Shown piece by piece: positions 24,991 to 35,394 of a stretch of 64,000 bases of DNA. Every line of letters starts with the position of its first letter. Within the stretch, counting starts at the first letter, position 1. Source of the stretch: Eudoraea chungangensis (GTDB lineage Bacteria; Bacteroidota; Bacteroidia; Flavobacteriales; Flavobacteriaceae); contig NZ_JARDUB010000004.1 in the NCBI RefSeq assembly GCF_029360665.1, positions 248,001 through 312,000 on the forward strand, read 5' to 3'. The translations under genes were made by a program, and so were the position numbers. The notes beneath the pieces are model-generated. The model ran no database searches and was not told the DNA's origin. It was given only the letters and a program-made list of their open reading frames with translations.

Positions 24991-26300
24991 GGCACTTTAG
25001 TGAGTAAGTAAAAACCAAGTAGAAAAAAAACGCCGAGAAAAATTGTTGCGTCGCGCATGCTCCCTGTAAATTGAATTATTGCTGCATATAAAAAAGTGCC
25101 AATTACAATCCCAATTTTTTCAGCAACATCATAAAAACTAAAAAACGAAGCTGTATCCTTGGTTTCTGGAATGTATTTGGAGTAGGTAGAACGGGAGAGG
25201 GCCTGAATGCCTCCCATTACCAAACCTACAAAGCCTGCCGCAACATAAAAATCGATTGGGGTAATTAAGAAGTAGGCATAAATACATATGATTACCCAGA
25301 GAAAATTAATAAACATTAAGGTCTTAATATTTCCAAAGCGTCCGGAAGCCTTTGCCGTTAGGGTAGCCCCTAAAATTGCAACTAACTGAATAAGCATGAT
25401 ACTAACTATAAGCCCCATGGTTCTTTCATCATCCGATCCCCACTGAATTTCCTCTTCGCCAAAATAGGCAGCAATAAGCATAACCGTTTGAACCGCCATA
25501 CTATAGACAAAAAAGGCTACTAAATACTTTTTTAGTCTAACTTCTCCCCCTAATTGCAGCCACACACTTTTTAGCTCCCTAAATCCATTCAGAACAACAT
25601 TTTCTCTCTTTCCTTCCCTCTTCCTTCCTTTGGGTAAGTAAAAAAAGGTATACTGACTAAAAAGTATCCACCAGATTCCAACGGTGACGAAAGAATATTT
25701 CATGGCAATAATTTCTGCCGCATTATCTGCTGTATCAAGAATACCAAAAGTAGAAGGGCTCATAACCATCGCCAGGTTAAAAAGCAGAAGAATTACACTA
25801 CCGATATACCCCAAAGAGAAGCCTTTGGCACTTATTGCATCTTGTTGTTCTGGGTATGCTATATCCGGTAGATAAGAATTATTTATGGCAAAACTTACCC
25901 AAAAACCTACAATTCCAAAAAAATAACAGATTATTCCTAGGTAGATATTTTCCAAAGAAAACCAATATAATCCAATACAGGAAACCCCTCCTAGATAGCA
26001 GAAGAATTTCATAAAGACTTTTTTATTCCCTAAATAATCAGCCACTCCAGACACTAGTGGCGTAACTATGGCTATAAACAAAAAGGCTGCGGAAGTAACA
26101 TAACTAATTAAGGGTGCCCTGGCGATTTCTCCTCCAAATACCTCCACCTTTTCAATTTCTGCAACTCTAAAAAGGGCTCCATAAAAAATAGGGAAGATTG
26201 CTGAGACAATGGTTAAACTATACACAGAATTAGCCCAGTCGTAAAAGGCCCATGCATTGAGGAGTTTTTTACTCCCCTTGGGAAGAATTCGTAATTTCAT
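24978..26300 (-). CDS. MFS transporter, UMF1/Atg22-like family
   Basis: 440 residues, about 12 membrane helices. The N-terminus LLNAWAFYDWANSVYSLTI (about 13-31) is the hallmark of the UMF1 (Atg22-like) branch of the major facilitator superfamily, as is GGIQALSRSTYSKYIPE (near 355-371). Substrate unknown. 56 nt downstream of the M48 peptidase gene on the same strand. Confidence 0.9.
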   Translation of the reverse strand: MKLRILPKGSKKLLNAWAFYDWANSVYSLTIVSAIFPIFYGALFRVAEIEKVEVFGGEIARAPLISYVTSAAFLFIAIVTPLVSGVADYLGNKKVFMKFFCYLGGVSCIGLYWFSLENIYLGIICYFFGIVGFWVSFAINNSYLPDIAYPEQQDAISAKGFSLGYIGSVILLLFNLAMVMSPSTFGILDTADNAAEIIAMKYSFVTVGIWWILFSQYTFFYLPKGRKREGKRENVVLNGFRELKSVWLQLGGEVRLKKYLVAFFVYSMAVQTVMLIAAYFGEEEIQWGSDDERTMGLIVSIMLIQLVAILGATLTAKASGRFGNIKTLMFINFLWVIICIYAYFLITPIDFYVAAGFVGLVMGGIQALSRSTYSKYIPETKDTASFFSFYDVAEKIGIVIGTFLYAAIIQFTGSMRDATIFLGVFFLLGFYLLTKVPKKP

Positions 26301-26356
26301 TTAAAAAGTATATGCACTAAGAATTCCTTTGAAGATACCATAAATTAATAATAATC

Positions 26357-27172
26357 CTATTGGAAACTAGTAACCCCAAATTTCTTTGCTTCTTCCTTAG
26401 CCTGTGGAGCCCAAGCAGTAAGGTTTTGAATCCTTGTATCGTTAGAAGGATGTGTACTTAGAAATTCAGCAGGTGCCTGTCCGCCTGCTTTTTCCTTCAT
26501 CCTTCTCCAAAGTGCTGCGGCTTCGTCTGGATTGTATCCAGCAATAGCCATAATCTGTAGTCCAATCCTATCTGCTTCTGTTTCATGACTTCTACTAAAA
26601 GGAAGCATTACGCCAACGGATGAACCTATGCCATACGCCTGATTAAACATATTTCTAGATTGAGGATCCTGAATGGCGATATTTCCAGCTACCGCACCAA
26701 TTTGTTGCAGAGTACCGGCACTCATACGTTGCGCCCCATGATCTGCAAGGGCGTGTGCAACCTCGTGCCCCATTACAACCGCTACGCCGGTTTCCCCATC
26801 ACAAATAGGAAGAATTCCAGTATAGAAAACAATTTTTCCTCCTGGCATACACCAGGCATTAACCGTTGCATCTTTCACTAGATTGTATTCCCATTGGTAG
26901 TCTTTTAAGTAACCCGGATACCCATTAGCATTTAACCATCTCTCCGCTGCAGAGGAAATTCTTTGCCCAACCTTTGTTATCATCTTGGCCTCAGCATTAT
27001 CTTTCAGCACATTATTCTGTCCTAAAAATTCATCATATTCCGCAAAAGCCATTGGAAACACCTGACTATTTGGATAAAAGTTTAAAACCTTTTTTCCGGT
27101 AAAAGGGTTTACTTTACAAGAAACGAGCAACCCCAGCATTGCCGCAAAAAAATAACAACTCCTGACTTTCAT
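26357..27172 (-). CDS. M48 family metallopeptidase, lipoprotein
   Basis: 271 residues. Signal peptide with lipobox LLVSC at 15-19. The zinc motif VMGHEVAHALADHG (HExxH, about 129-142) and downstream ETEADRIGLQ (about 190-199) with the third ligand Glu place it in the Oma1/LoiP/BepA-like M48 group. Probably acts at the outer membrane in protein quality control. No TPR domain, so closer to LoiP/YggG than BepA. Confidence 0.92.
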   Translation of the reverse strand: MKVRSCYFFAAMLGLLVSCKVNPFTGKKVLNFYPNSQVFPMAFAEYDEFLGQNNVLKDNAEAKMITKVGQRISSAAERWLNANGYPGYLKDYQWEYNLVKDATVNAWCMPGGKIVFYTGILPICDGETGVAVVMGHEVAHALADHGAQRMSAGTLQQIGAVAGNIAIQDPQSRNMFNQAYGIGSSVGVMLPFSRSHETEADRIGLQIMAIAGYNPDEAAALWRRMKEKAGGQAPAEFLSTHPSNDTRIQNLTAWAPQAKEEAKKFGVTSFQ

Positions 27173-27207
27173 ACTTTTGGATTTGAATCCTATGAAATTA
27201 CAAAAAT

Positions 27208-29607
27208 TTAAGAACCAATTAAATGAAGCGTTGAAAAATCTTTAGTGACTTCAAAAGAGTTATTCCCGTTTAATTTAACCTCTTTTAGTGTTATCTGTTC
27301 TGTATCAATAATGATCTTTTTTACTTTAAAGGGAAGACCTATTAGGTTAATTTTAAAAGTATCGTAAGATGTAATAAAAGTACCGCTTTTAAACTGTTGG
27401 ATTATCAACTCCTTCTCTTTCCCGTTTAATTTGAAATTCCTCAGGCTAAAACTCCCTTTAGCATAGTCATATCCATCCTGAGCGTCTTCGTAGACAGTAG
27501 ACTTTTCGAGGCCTAGTTTGTAGTAAACATCCAGGGTTAGTTTATCTATTTCTTTTTCACCAACATACTGCTGTATGGGATACTTAGGAATTATAGCTCC
27601 CTCTTTAATAAAAATTGGAATCTTATCAATATCAGCGGCAACCCATTTCTCCATTCCTCCTTCTACTATTTCACCAGTCCAGAAATTATGCCATTTACCT
27701 CTTGGAATATACATTCTACGTCCATGAGCGTTAGGCTCCTGTACAGGGCAAACAAGAATCTGATCTCCAAAAATAAATTCGTCTGTTCTAAAATGCGTTT
27801 GCATATCCTCCTGATCGTAATATACCAGCGATTTCAGCATCGGAATATTATCGTTAGAATACTTCCAAAACATGGTGTACAAATAAGGGAGAAGCTGGTA
27901 GCGTAATTCTATAAATTTTCTTACAATTCCCGTTACCTCTTTATCAAAAGACCAGGGTTCCTGATCCCCGTGATCCCCACTAGAATGTACCCTGAAAAAT
28001 GGGTGAAAAGCACCTAATTGAACCCATCTGGCAAAAAGCTCCCCATTTGGTTGTTCTGCAAATCCACCAATATCGGAGCCCACAAAAGACATACCGCTTA
28101 GGCACATTCGCTGAACTTGAACATTAGCAATCCATAGATGTTCCCATGTAGCTACGTTATCTCCAGTCCAGGTAGAAGAAAACCTTTGCGCTCCTGCGAA
28201 TGCAGCTCTGGTAATTACGAATGGTCTTTTTGGGTAAACATATTTTTTAACTCCCTCAAAAGTGGCTCTCACCATTTGGGTTCCATAAATATTATGGGCC
28301 TTTCTGTGGCTACAAGGATGACCATCAAAATCATGTCTTGTATCTAAGGGAGCAGTTTTTGAAGGCACTTCCATTACAGCTGGTTCATTCATGTCGTTCC
28401 AGACCGCATGTACTCCCGTTTCAGCCATCATCTCCTTATAAAGCTCGGCCCACCATTCCCTTACTTTAGGGTTAGTAAAATCTGGGAAACTACATTCCCC
28501 TGGCCAGACTTTACCGCGCATTACAGGACCATCTCCTCGCTTGCAAAAATAATCGTTCTTCATGGCCTCTTGATAGACCCAATAATCTCTGTCTACCTTA
28601 ATCCCCGGATCAATCATTACGACAGTTTTAAAGCCATCTTCATAAAGCTCTTGAATCATTCTTTTGGGATCCGGAAACCTCTTTTTATCCCAAGTAAAGC
28701 ATCGAAAACCATCCATATAATCTATGTCTAAATAAATGGCATCACAAGGAATTTTTAAGTCTCTGAACTTCTTGGCAATACTTTTTACATTTGCTTCTGG
28801 AAAATAGCTCCATTTAGATTGATGGAAGCCCAAAGCCCATAGAGGTGGTAGTTCTGGAGTTCCTGTTAAATCCGTATAATCACGAACCACTTTAGACATT
28901 TCAGGGCCATATATAAAGTAGTAGTTCATTTCGCCCCCGTCTGCCCAAAAACTAGTTATGTTTCTTCGCTCATGTGCAAAATCGAAATGCGTCTTAAAAG
29001 TATTGTCAAAGAAAATTCCATAGGCATGGTTATGGTGGAGGCCAATATAAAACGGAATCGCCTTGTATAATGGGTCCTGATCTTTACTATAAGCATACTG
29101 ATCGGTTACCCAATTACTCAGTCTTTTCCCTTTTAAATTAGTGTGCGTGGCCTTATCACCCATTCCATAAAAACTCTCGGCAGGTTGGGTTATTTTGCTC
29201 ATTTTGACCGAATTCCCACCGTATTCATAGTTTTCTTCCCAGTGAAATCCCAGTTCATCTTCATTGATAATATTTCCTTCCAAATCTGAGATTTGGGTCC
29301 GGAGTGTTTTTTTGTCAATTAAAACGCTGATCTTAGAAGTAATTATTACATACTCCGTTTTGGTTTCCCGGGTCTCTAATTCATTATAGCCCCTACTCGC
29401 GTCGGGACTAATGGCATAGGAAAAATCAGGTTGAAAGTTATAATCGGTCGCATATCTAAATCGAAGTGCACTATTGCGTAGTACGGTTAGTTCCAGAATT
29501 ACCCCATTGTCTGAAGTGAAGTAAAACTTATCCTTATCTTGTTTAAAGTTGACAATCTGATTTGGATACAGATTCCCTTTATATTCTAATTCAGTATTGG
29601 TTATCAT
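27208..29607 (-). CDS. Glycoside hydrolase family 31 alpha-glucosidase
   Basis: 799 residues without signal peptide. N-terminal beta-sandwich, (beta/alpha)8 barrel, C-terminal sheet domains with DUF5110-like end. The nucleophile motif is WNDMNEPAVM (Asp about 399) and the acid/base is in WTGDNVATWEHL (Asp about 480); HQSKWSYFPE near 266 is also typical. Releases terminal alpha-glucose from malto-oligosaccharides. It lies 98 nt downstream of glgB on the same strand, suggesting a link to alpha-glucan turnover. Confidence 0.93.
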   Translation of the reverse strand: MITNTELEYKGNLYPNQIVNFKQDKDKFYFTSDNGVILELTVLRNSALRFRYATDYNFQPDFSYAISPDASRGYNELETRETKTEYVIITSKISVLIDKKTLRTQISDLEGNIINEDELGFHWEENYEYGGNSVKMSKITQPAESFYGMGDKATHTNLKGKRLSNWVTDQYAYSKDQDPLYKAIPFYIGLHHNHAYGIFFDNTFKTHFDFAHERRNITSFWADGGEMNYYFIYGPEMSKVVRDYTDLTGTPELPPLWALGFHQSKWSYFPEANVKSIAKKFRDLKIPCDAIYLDIDYMDGFRCFTWDKKRFPDPKRMIQELYEDGFKTVVMIDPGIKVDRDYWVYQEAMKNDYFCKRGDGPVMRGKVWPGECSFPDFTNPKVREWWAELYKEMMAETGVHAVWNDMNEPAVMEVPSKTAPLDTRHDFDGHPCSHRKAHNIYGTQMVRATFEGVKKYVYPKRPFVITRAAFAGAQRFSSTWTGDNVATWEHLWIANVQVQRMCLSGMSFVGSDIGGFAEQPNGELFARWVQLGAFHPFFRVHSSGDHGDQEPWSFDKEVTGIVRKFIELRYQLLPYLYTMFWKYSNDNIPMLKSLVYYDQEDMQTHFRTDEFIFGDQILVCPVQEPNAHGRRMYIPRGKWHNFWTGEIVEGGMEKWVAADIDKIPIFIKEGAIIPKYPIQQYVGEKEIDKLTLDVYYKLGLEKSTVYEDAQDGYDYAKGSFSLRNFKLNGKEKELIIQQFKSGTFITSYDTFKINLIGLPFKVKKIIIDTEQITLKEVKLNGNNSFEVTKDFSTLHLIGS

Positions 29608-29705
29608 AACACGTAAAAATATTAGACCAACAAAAAAAATACATTACGCTTTAATAATGAAAATTTATTGCCATCAATTATGAACTATTACGATATAGTT
29701 AGGTC

Positions 29706-31607
29706 TTAGCCCTTAAAAATGACTATTCCTAAGGGTGGAATTGTGATATTTACGGAGTTTTGTCTTCCATGCCAGGCAGTCTTGGTTACTTTTACACCAG
29801 TATTCTTTATCCCGCTTCCTCCATATTTTTTGGCATCGCTATTAAAAACCTCTTTTAAAGCACCCGATTTCTTAGGGATTCCAATACGATATTTCTCCCT
29901 GGGAACGGGAGTGAAATTACAGGCGATATATAAGTCGTCTTTTGGATCGTTTCCATGTCTGATAAAGGTGAGTACAGAATTTTCGGAATCTCCATAGTCT
30001 ATCCATTCAAAGCCTTCCTGACTAAATTGCTTCTCGTATAAGGCGGGACAGGTCCTGTAAAGTGTGTTTAAGTCCTTTACCAACTGCTGCATTCCCGAAT
30101 GAAAATCGTATTGTAATAAATGCCAATCCAAACTCTGTTCAAAGTTCCATTCAGAAGACTGCGCAAATTCTCCCCCCATAAAAATTAAATTGGTCCCTGG
30201 ATGAGCAAACATATAACCGAACAAAAGTCGGAGGTTTGCAAAACGCTGCCATTCATCTCCCGGCATTCTATACAATAGCGACTGTTTTCCGTATACCACT
30301 TCATCATGCGAGAAGGGAAGCATAAAATTCTCCGTAAAGGAGTAGGTCATACTAAAAGTCAAATCATTTTGGTGATGTCTGCGGTAAATAGGTTCTTTTT
30401 TAAAATACTCGAGGGTATCATGCATCCATCCCATCATCCATTTCATTCCAAATCCCAATCCGCCAAGGCTTACAGGTCTAGAAACCATAGAAAAGGAGGT
30501 AGATTCTTCTGCAATGGTTTGTACCCCTTTAAAATTGCTGTAAACCACTTCATTGAGTTCCCGAATAAAAGAAATTGCTTCTAAATTTTCATTATTACCA
30601 TAAATATTGGGCTCCCACTCCCCTTCTTCTCTGGAATAGTCTAAATAAAGCATGGAGGCAACCGCGTCTACTCTTAGTCCATCTACGTGAAACTGGTCTA
30701 ACCAGAATAGGGCATTACTTATTAGAAAGGCTCTCACCTCATTTCGTCCATAATTAAAAATTAGACTCTTCCAGTCTGGATGGTATCCTCTTCTTCTATC
30801 TGGATGTTCATACAAACTAGAGCCATCAAAAAACCCTAGTCCATGCGCATCTTCCGGGAAATGCGACGGCACCCAATCGAGAATTATTCCAATACCATTT
30901 TGGTGTAATTTGTCTACCAAAACCTTAAAATCCTCTGGCTTACCAAACCTAGAAGTTGGTGCAAAATAACCCGTAAGCTGATAGCCCCAGGAAGGGTCGT
31001 AAGGATATTCCATCACGGGCATAAACTCTACATGGGTAAAGTTCATTTCTTTTAAATAGGCAACCAATTCATCCGCCATGTCTAGATAGCTTAGAAATTC
31101 ATTGTTCTTTCCTCTTCGCCATGAACCCGGATGTATCTCATAAACCGAAAATGGTTTGTCTAAGGCATTGATCTCTTCCCTTGTATTCATCCAGTCTTTG
31201 TCTTTCCATTTGTAAGAAGACGCCCAAACAACGGAGGCTGTATTTGGCGGATGTTCACAATATCTGGCAAATGGATCTGCTTTTTCCGTCTTTATATCCT
31301 GATTATGAGATTGTATTTTGTATTTGTATAAAGCACCTTGGGTCACCCCCGGAATAAAGCCCTCCCATATTCCACTTTCATCCCAACGCACGTTGAGTTT
31401 GTGTTCTCCTTCTATCCAGTAATTAAAGTCCCCAATCACGGAGACCGACTTGGCAGAAGGTGCCCAAACAGCGAAATAAGTACCTTCTTGCCCCTTGTAT
31501 TTCATAGGGTGCGAACCTAAATGATTGTAAAGCTTAAAGTGTTTTCCTGCTCTAAAAAGACTTATATCAAAGTCCGTAAATAAACTGTAAGGGATAACCT
31601 GGCCCAT
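29706..31607 (-). CDS. glgB: 1,4-alpha-glucan branching enzyme
   Basis: 633 residues, GH13_9 with an N-terminal CBM48 domain (about 25-115, YFAVWAPSAKSVSVIGDFN). Barrel motifs: DWVPSHFP (about 245), DGLRVDAVASML (nucleophile Asp about 310), TIAEEST (Glu about 364) and FSHDEV (Asp about 435). Makes alpha-1,6 branches. 10 nt after the maltokinase gene in the glgE-mak-glgB operon, the set for building branched glucan from maltose 1-phosphate. Confidence 0.97.
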   Translation of the reverse strand: MGQVIPYSLFTDFDISLFRAGKHFKLYNHLGSHPMKYKGQEGTYFAVWAPSAKSVSVIGDFNYWIEGEHKLNVRWDESGIWEGFIPGVTQGALYKYKIQSHNQDIKTEKADPFARYCEHPPNTASVVWASSYKWKDKDWMNTREEINALDKPFSVYEIHPGSWRRGKNNEFLSYLDMADELVAYLKEMNFTHVEFMPVMEYPYDPSWGYQLTGYFAPTSRFGKPEDFKVLVDKLHQNGIGIILDWVPSHFPEDAHGLGFFDGSSLYEHPDRRRGYHPDWKSLIFNYGRNEVRAFLISNALFWLDQFHVDGLRVDAVASMLYLDYSREEGEWEPNIYGNNENLEAISFIRELNEVVYSNFKGVQTIAEESTSFSMVSRPVSLGGLGFGMKWMMGWMHDTLEYFKKEPIYRRHHQNDLTFSMTYSFTENFMLPFSHDEVVYGKQSLLYRMPGDEWQRFANLRLLFGYMFAHPGTNLIFMGGEFAQSSEWNFEQSLDWHLLQYDFHSGMQQLVKDLNTLYRTCPALYEKQFSQEGFEWIDYGDSENSVLTFIRHGNDPKDDLYIACNFTPVPREKYRIGIPKKSGALKEVFNSDAKKYGGSGIKNTGVKVTKTAWHGRQNSVNITIPPLGIVIFKG

Positions 31608-31617
31608 AAAAATTAAA

Positions 31618-33252
31618 TTAATTATTCTCGTTAATAATACTCATTATCCCCTGTAAAGGAATCACCGCCCATAATGGTCTGGAATTCATCTCATAGCCCA
31701 ATTCATAGACCGCCTTCTCTAACATGCAATATTCCAAAAGAAAAATTCTCTCTTGTCTATAGCCAATATTTAGATTGTGCTCCTGAATTAAGGTAACGTA
31801 AGACTCCATAAAGACCCCTATGAAATACCTATATAAAAGTTCTCCGGCTATAAACAGTTCTTCCTGAGAATGCTTATAACTGTCCATATTCGTAAAGATT
31901 GTCGCGTAAACCGCATAATGAAAAGATCTAAAAAGCCCGGCTATATCTTTTAATGGAGGTTGTTTCACTTTTCTATCTCTAATAGTACTTTCGGGTTCCC
32001 CTTCAAAGTCTAACAAGAAAAAATCGTCTCCTTGCACCAAAACTTGTCCCAAATGATAATCCCCATGTACTCTAATCCTCTCTCCCTTTAACTTGGTCCA
32101 ATCAAAATTTACAAAACGCTTCCTAATATCATTTTTTCGCTCTAAAAATTCCGTAGCCAAATCCAAAGATAAGTCTTCCAATCGATGTAAATTATTTTCT
32201 ACTGTATTTAGGCGGTTTTGGAATTGATAAAGTAGTCTGTTTTTTAGCCAAACCTCGTAATCCCCATTAAAGTGGGTCGGTGTAAAAGCCGTATCTTCAA
32301 ATTCGGATCCCAAGGCTATATGCATTTCGGCGGTTCGTTTTGCCAGCGTTTGCAGCTTTAGAAATATATTTAGGCCTGCCCAATCAATAATTTCTGGTGG
32401 AACATCTCGAATACTTAGTCTATCGAAAAGAGTGGTTTGCGGTAACTCCCTAACATTGATATGTTTTTGTTCTAGGGTATTGAAAATTTTATTTAATTCT
32501 TTAAGCATAAAATCCCAAGCATCCCCTTCATTAGGCACCAGTTCTTGCATTAATGCAATGGTGACATTAACCTCTTCCGAATCCATGATACTTATGCTTC
32601 CTTGGTACGCGGGTGTATTTTTATAGCCCTTTCGCTCAGATAAAAACTGACTCATTTCAAAATCAGGGTTCTTATCGGCGTAAATTCTTCTAAAAAATTT
32701 AATTACAGAACGGTCATTAATAATTATGGAGGTATTGCTTTGCTCTAAACCCATAAAACGAGAAGATTCATAGACCGTATCGGTGAATTCAAGACTTTTA
32801 TGGTAACGTACCCTTGTTACATCGTTAGGTTCGGCTGTCACAATTCTCTCAAAAACAAGTTTTCTAAAAGCTTCTAGATTTAAAGCATCTATAATAAAAC
32901 CTTCTTGTTCGTTTAAGGATAATGGAAGTATCCGGTCCTTTTCGGCAAAGGATTCGTCAGTAACAAAGGCTATAGGCAGAAAATAGTGTTGGTAAAAGGC
33001 CTCTTCAAAGTTAATTTCCAATAATAATCCATAATAGACTTCCCCTTTTTGCTGAATTTTAAAATACTCTCGCAGCTCAATGTATTTTAGCTTACTCGCC
33101 TTACCGCCATACCACCGCTGCTTAAGCACATACTCTTCAAGAATATCCGACAAGAAAACTTTAATAAATTTCTTGTCTTCCATTAGATTCTCCCAGGTCT
33201 CCTTAATCACGTATGGAGCTTGTAATATTGAGTCTTGCTTTTTCTTCGCCAT
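31618..33252 (-). CDS. mak: Maltokinase (Mak/Pep2-like)
   Basis: 544 residues. The N-terminal KQRWYGGKASKL segment (about 44-55) is the maltokinase cap motif, VIKFFRRI (near 184) carries the ATP-binding Lys, and RVHGDYHLGQVLV (about 394-406) with FFLLDFEGEP (about 411-420) are the catalytic loop and metal-binding motif of the aminoglycoside phosphotransferase-like kinases. Makes maltose 1-phosphate, the GlgE substrate. It is freestanding rather than fused to trehalose synthase; no treS is in the window. 6 nt after glgE. Confidence 0.88.
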   Translation of the reverse strand: MAKKKQDSILQAPYVIKETWENLMEDKKFIKVFLSDILEEYVLKQRWYGGKASKLKYIELREYFKIQQKGEVYYGLLLEINFEEAFYQHYFLPIAFVTDESFAEKDRILPLSLNEQEGFIIDALNLEAFRKLVFERIVTAEPNDVTRVRYHKSLEFTDTVYESSRFMGLEQSNTSIIINDRSVIKFFRRIYADKNPDFEMSQFLSERKGYKNTPAYQGSISIMDSEEVNVTIALMQELVPNEGDAWDFMLKELNKIFNTLEQKHINVRELPQTTLFDRLSIRDVPPEIIDWAGLNIFLKLQTLAKRTAEMHIALGSEFEDTAFTPTHFNGDYEVWLKNRLLYQFQNRLNTVENNLHRLEDLSLDLATEFLERKNDIRKRFVNFDWTKLKGERIRVHGDYHLGQVLVQGDDFFLLDFEGEPESTIRDRKVKQPPLKDIAGLFRSFHYAVYATIFTNMDSYKHSQEELFIAGELLYRYFIGVFMESYVTLIQEHNLNIGYRQERIFLLEYCMLEKAVYELGYEMNSRPLWAVIPLQGIMSIINENN

Positions 33253-33258
33253 GGGGTT

Positions 33259-35196
33259 TTATTTAATATGAAACAAATGAAAAGGAAGAGTAGGATGCAG
33301 CTCAACAAAATTCCATTCGTCTGTCCAATTATAATGGTTATCTGTAATAAGATCGTGTAGTTCTACGCCATTTCCTTCATATGGATTAAGTATTTCTGAA
33401 GGCAATTGCAACATTCCTTGTTGGGAGTAATTAGAATCGAGGTTGATAACTACCAAAAGTTTATCTGTATAAGCATTGTCCCATTTAAAAAAGGCCAGTA
33501 GCTGCGGGTTTTGAACTTCGCAGAAACGTATGTTATTTGTTTGCTGTAAGGCAGAATGCTCTTTTCGTAAGAAGTTTAATCGTGAAATAAGATGCGTTAT
33601 TTTATTTTCAATCGTCCAATCCCAAAATCGGATCTCATATTTTTCAGAATTTAGGTATTCTTCTTTTCCCTGCATGGGTTCGGAAACCATATACTCATAA
33701 ACAGGACCATAAATTCCTAGATTGCCGCTTAATGTTGCCGCCAAGGCATATCGTATTATGTGCATTGCCTCGTTTGCTCCTTGTAAATGATATGGATTAA
33801 TATCTGGGGTGTTTGGCCAAAAATTCGGTCTGTAATACTCCTTCATTTCAGACTGAGTAAGCTCGTGCATATACTCTGTTATTTCGTGTTTGTCCACACG
33901 CCATGTAAAATAAGTATAAGACTGTGAGAAACCTTGTTTAGCCAATTGCTGCATTACTTTTGGTCTAGAGAAAGCCTCAGCCAGAAAAAGCACATCCGGG
34001 TTTTTCTTTTTTACCTCTGAAATTAGCCAATTCCAAAAATAATATGGTTTGGTATGTGGGTTGTCTACTCTGAAAATATGAATCCCTAGTTCTACCCATT
34101 GCATCGTAACTTCCAACAATTCTTGCCATAAGCTTTTGTACGCATCGGCATCAAAATAAAAGTTAACAATATCCTGGTATTTTTTAGGTGGGTTCTCAGC
34201 ATATTGCATGGTTCCATCTGGTCTTTTACGAAACCACTCCGGATGTTCCTTTATATAAGGGTGGTCTGGTGCAGCCTGAAACGCCAAATCTAAAGCAATT
34301 TCTATATGCAGCTTATTTGCTTTCTGAATTAACGACTCAAGGTCCTCTTGTGTTCCTAGTTCCGGATGGATAGACTTGTGTCCTCCTTCTTTAGAGCCTA
34401 TGGCCCATGGAACCCCAGCATCTCCCTCTTCTGCATTTGTGACATTGTTCTTTCCCTTTCTATTTACCTCACCAATTGGATGAATTGGAGGAAGATAAAT
34501 TACATCAAATCCCATTTTTTCAATTCTAGGTAATAGGCGTTCACAATCCTTAAACGTACCATGAGCCCCTTCCTTATCGGCTGCTGATCTTGGAAAAAAC
34601 TCATACCAAGTACTAAAGTTTGCTTTCTTCCTGTCTACATAGACAGATAATTCTTTACTGGTATTTGCCAGTAATCTGCTGGGGAATTCTGTGAAAAGTG
34701 CATGCAATCTTTTAGAAATTGCTTCTTCTGTAGCCTTATTATATTCTTCGTCTAATTGAAAAATTTGCTCTAGACGCTTCAAATAGGTTTTGTCCTTAGC
34801 CGAAGCCTTCTTTTGAAGAAAACCGAGATATTGCAATCCATCAAGCAATTCACTTTTTACATGCTGTTTGTCTTTTAGCTTCGCTTCGATACCATGTTGC
34901 CAATTTAAGGCATGATCTACCCACGCTCTTATTTTATAGGTATATACTCCCTGCTTTAAGACCTTAAAATCTACAGTGTAAACATCATTCCCTAATTCTT
35001 TCATACGTAGCGTTTGAAAGACTTTTTCATTTTGGTGCTTAAATTGTAATTCTGCCTGAATAATATCGTGTCCATCCCCCAGAATATCTGCATGTACCGT
35101 AACCGCTTCTCCAACTACTCTTTTTATAAAAAAAGCTCCACATTGTACCTGTGGAGAAATATTTTCTATTACAACACGTTGTTGTCTCATTACCAT
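33259..35196 (-). CDS. glgE: Alpha-1,4-glucan:maltose-1-phosphate maltosyltransferase
   Basis: 645 residues, GH13_3. N-terminal DUF3416-type domain (about 1-115, QRVVIENISPQVQCGAFFIKR), then a barrel with FDVIYLPPIHPIG (about 224-236), FRVDNPHTKPYYFW (nucleophile Asp about 371) and FLAEAFSRPKVM (Glu about 402), all specific to GlgE. Extends linear alpha-1,4-glucan by maltosyl units. Translation could begin at Met1 or Met3; difference trivial. First gene of glgE-mak-glgB. Confidence 0.95.
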   Translation of the reverse strand: MVMRQQRVVIENISPQVQCGAFFIKRVVGEAVTVHADILGDGHDIIQAELQFKHQNEKVFQTLRMKELGNDVYTVDFKVLKQGVYTYKIRAWVDHALNWQHGIEAKLKDKQHVKSELLDGLQYLGFLQKKASAKDKTYLKRLEQIFQLDEEYNKATEEAISKRLHALFTEFPSRLLANTSKELSVYVDRKKANFSTWYEFFPRSAADKEGAHGTFKDCERLLPRIEKMGFDVIYLPPIHPIGEVNRKGKNNVTNAEEGDAGVPWAIGSKEGGHKSIHPELGTQEDLESLIQKANKLHIEIALDLAFQAAPDHPYIKEHPEWFRKRPDGTMQYAENPPKKYQDIVNFYFDADAYKSLWQELLEVTMQWVELGIHIFRVDNPHTKPYYFWNWLISEVKKKNPDVLFLAEAFSRPKVMQQLAKQGFSQSYTYFTWRVDKHEITEYMHELTQSEMKEYYRPNFWPNTPDINPYHLQGANEAMHIIRYALAATLSGNLGIYGPVYEYMVSEPMQGKEEYLNSEKYEIRFWDWTIENKITHLISRLNFLRKEHSALQQTNNIRFCEVQNPQLLAFFKWDNAYTDKLLVVINLDSNYSQQGMLQLPSEILNPYEGNGVELHDLITDNHYNWTDEWNFVELHPTLPFHLFHIK

Positions 35197-35394
35197 GGAT
35201 TAGAATTTGACTATTTGTTAAAAATAGGAAATTATCACTTATCCTCCTTTTAAAGCCATTTTTTTTGAGAAACAAGTCTGGTATTTAGCACATAAATATT
35301 TTTGGAACGCTTTTTGTATTTGTAACTCTGAACATAATAATAAAACCTTTTTACACGAAGACAAACCTTTAATATAAACCTTAAAAATACTCTT

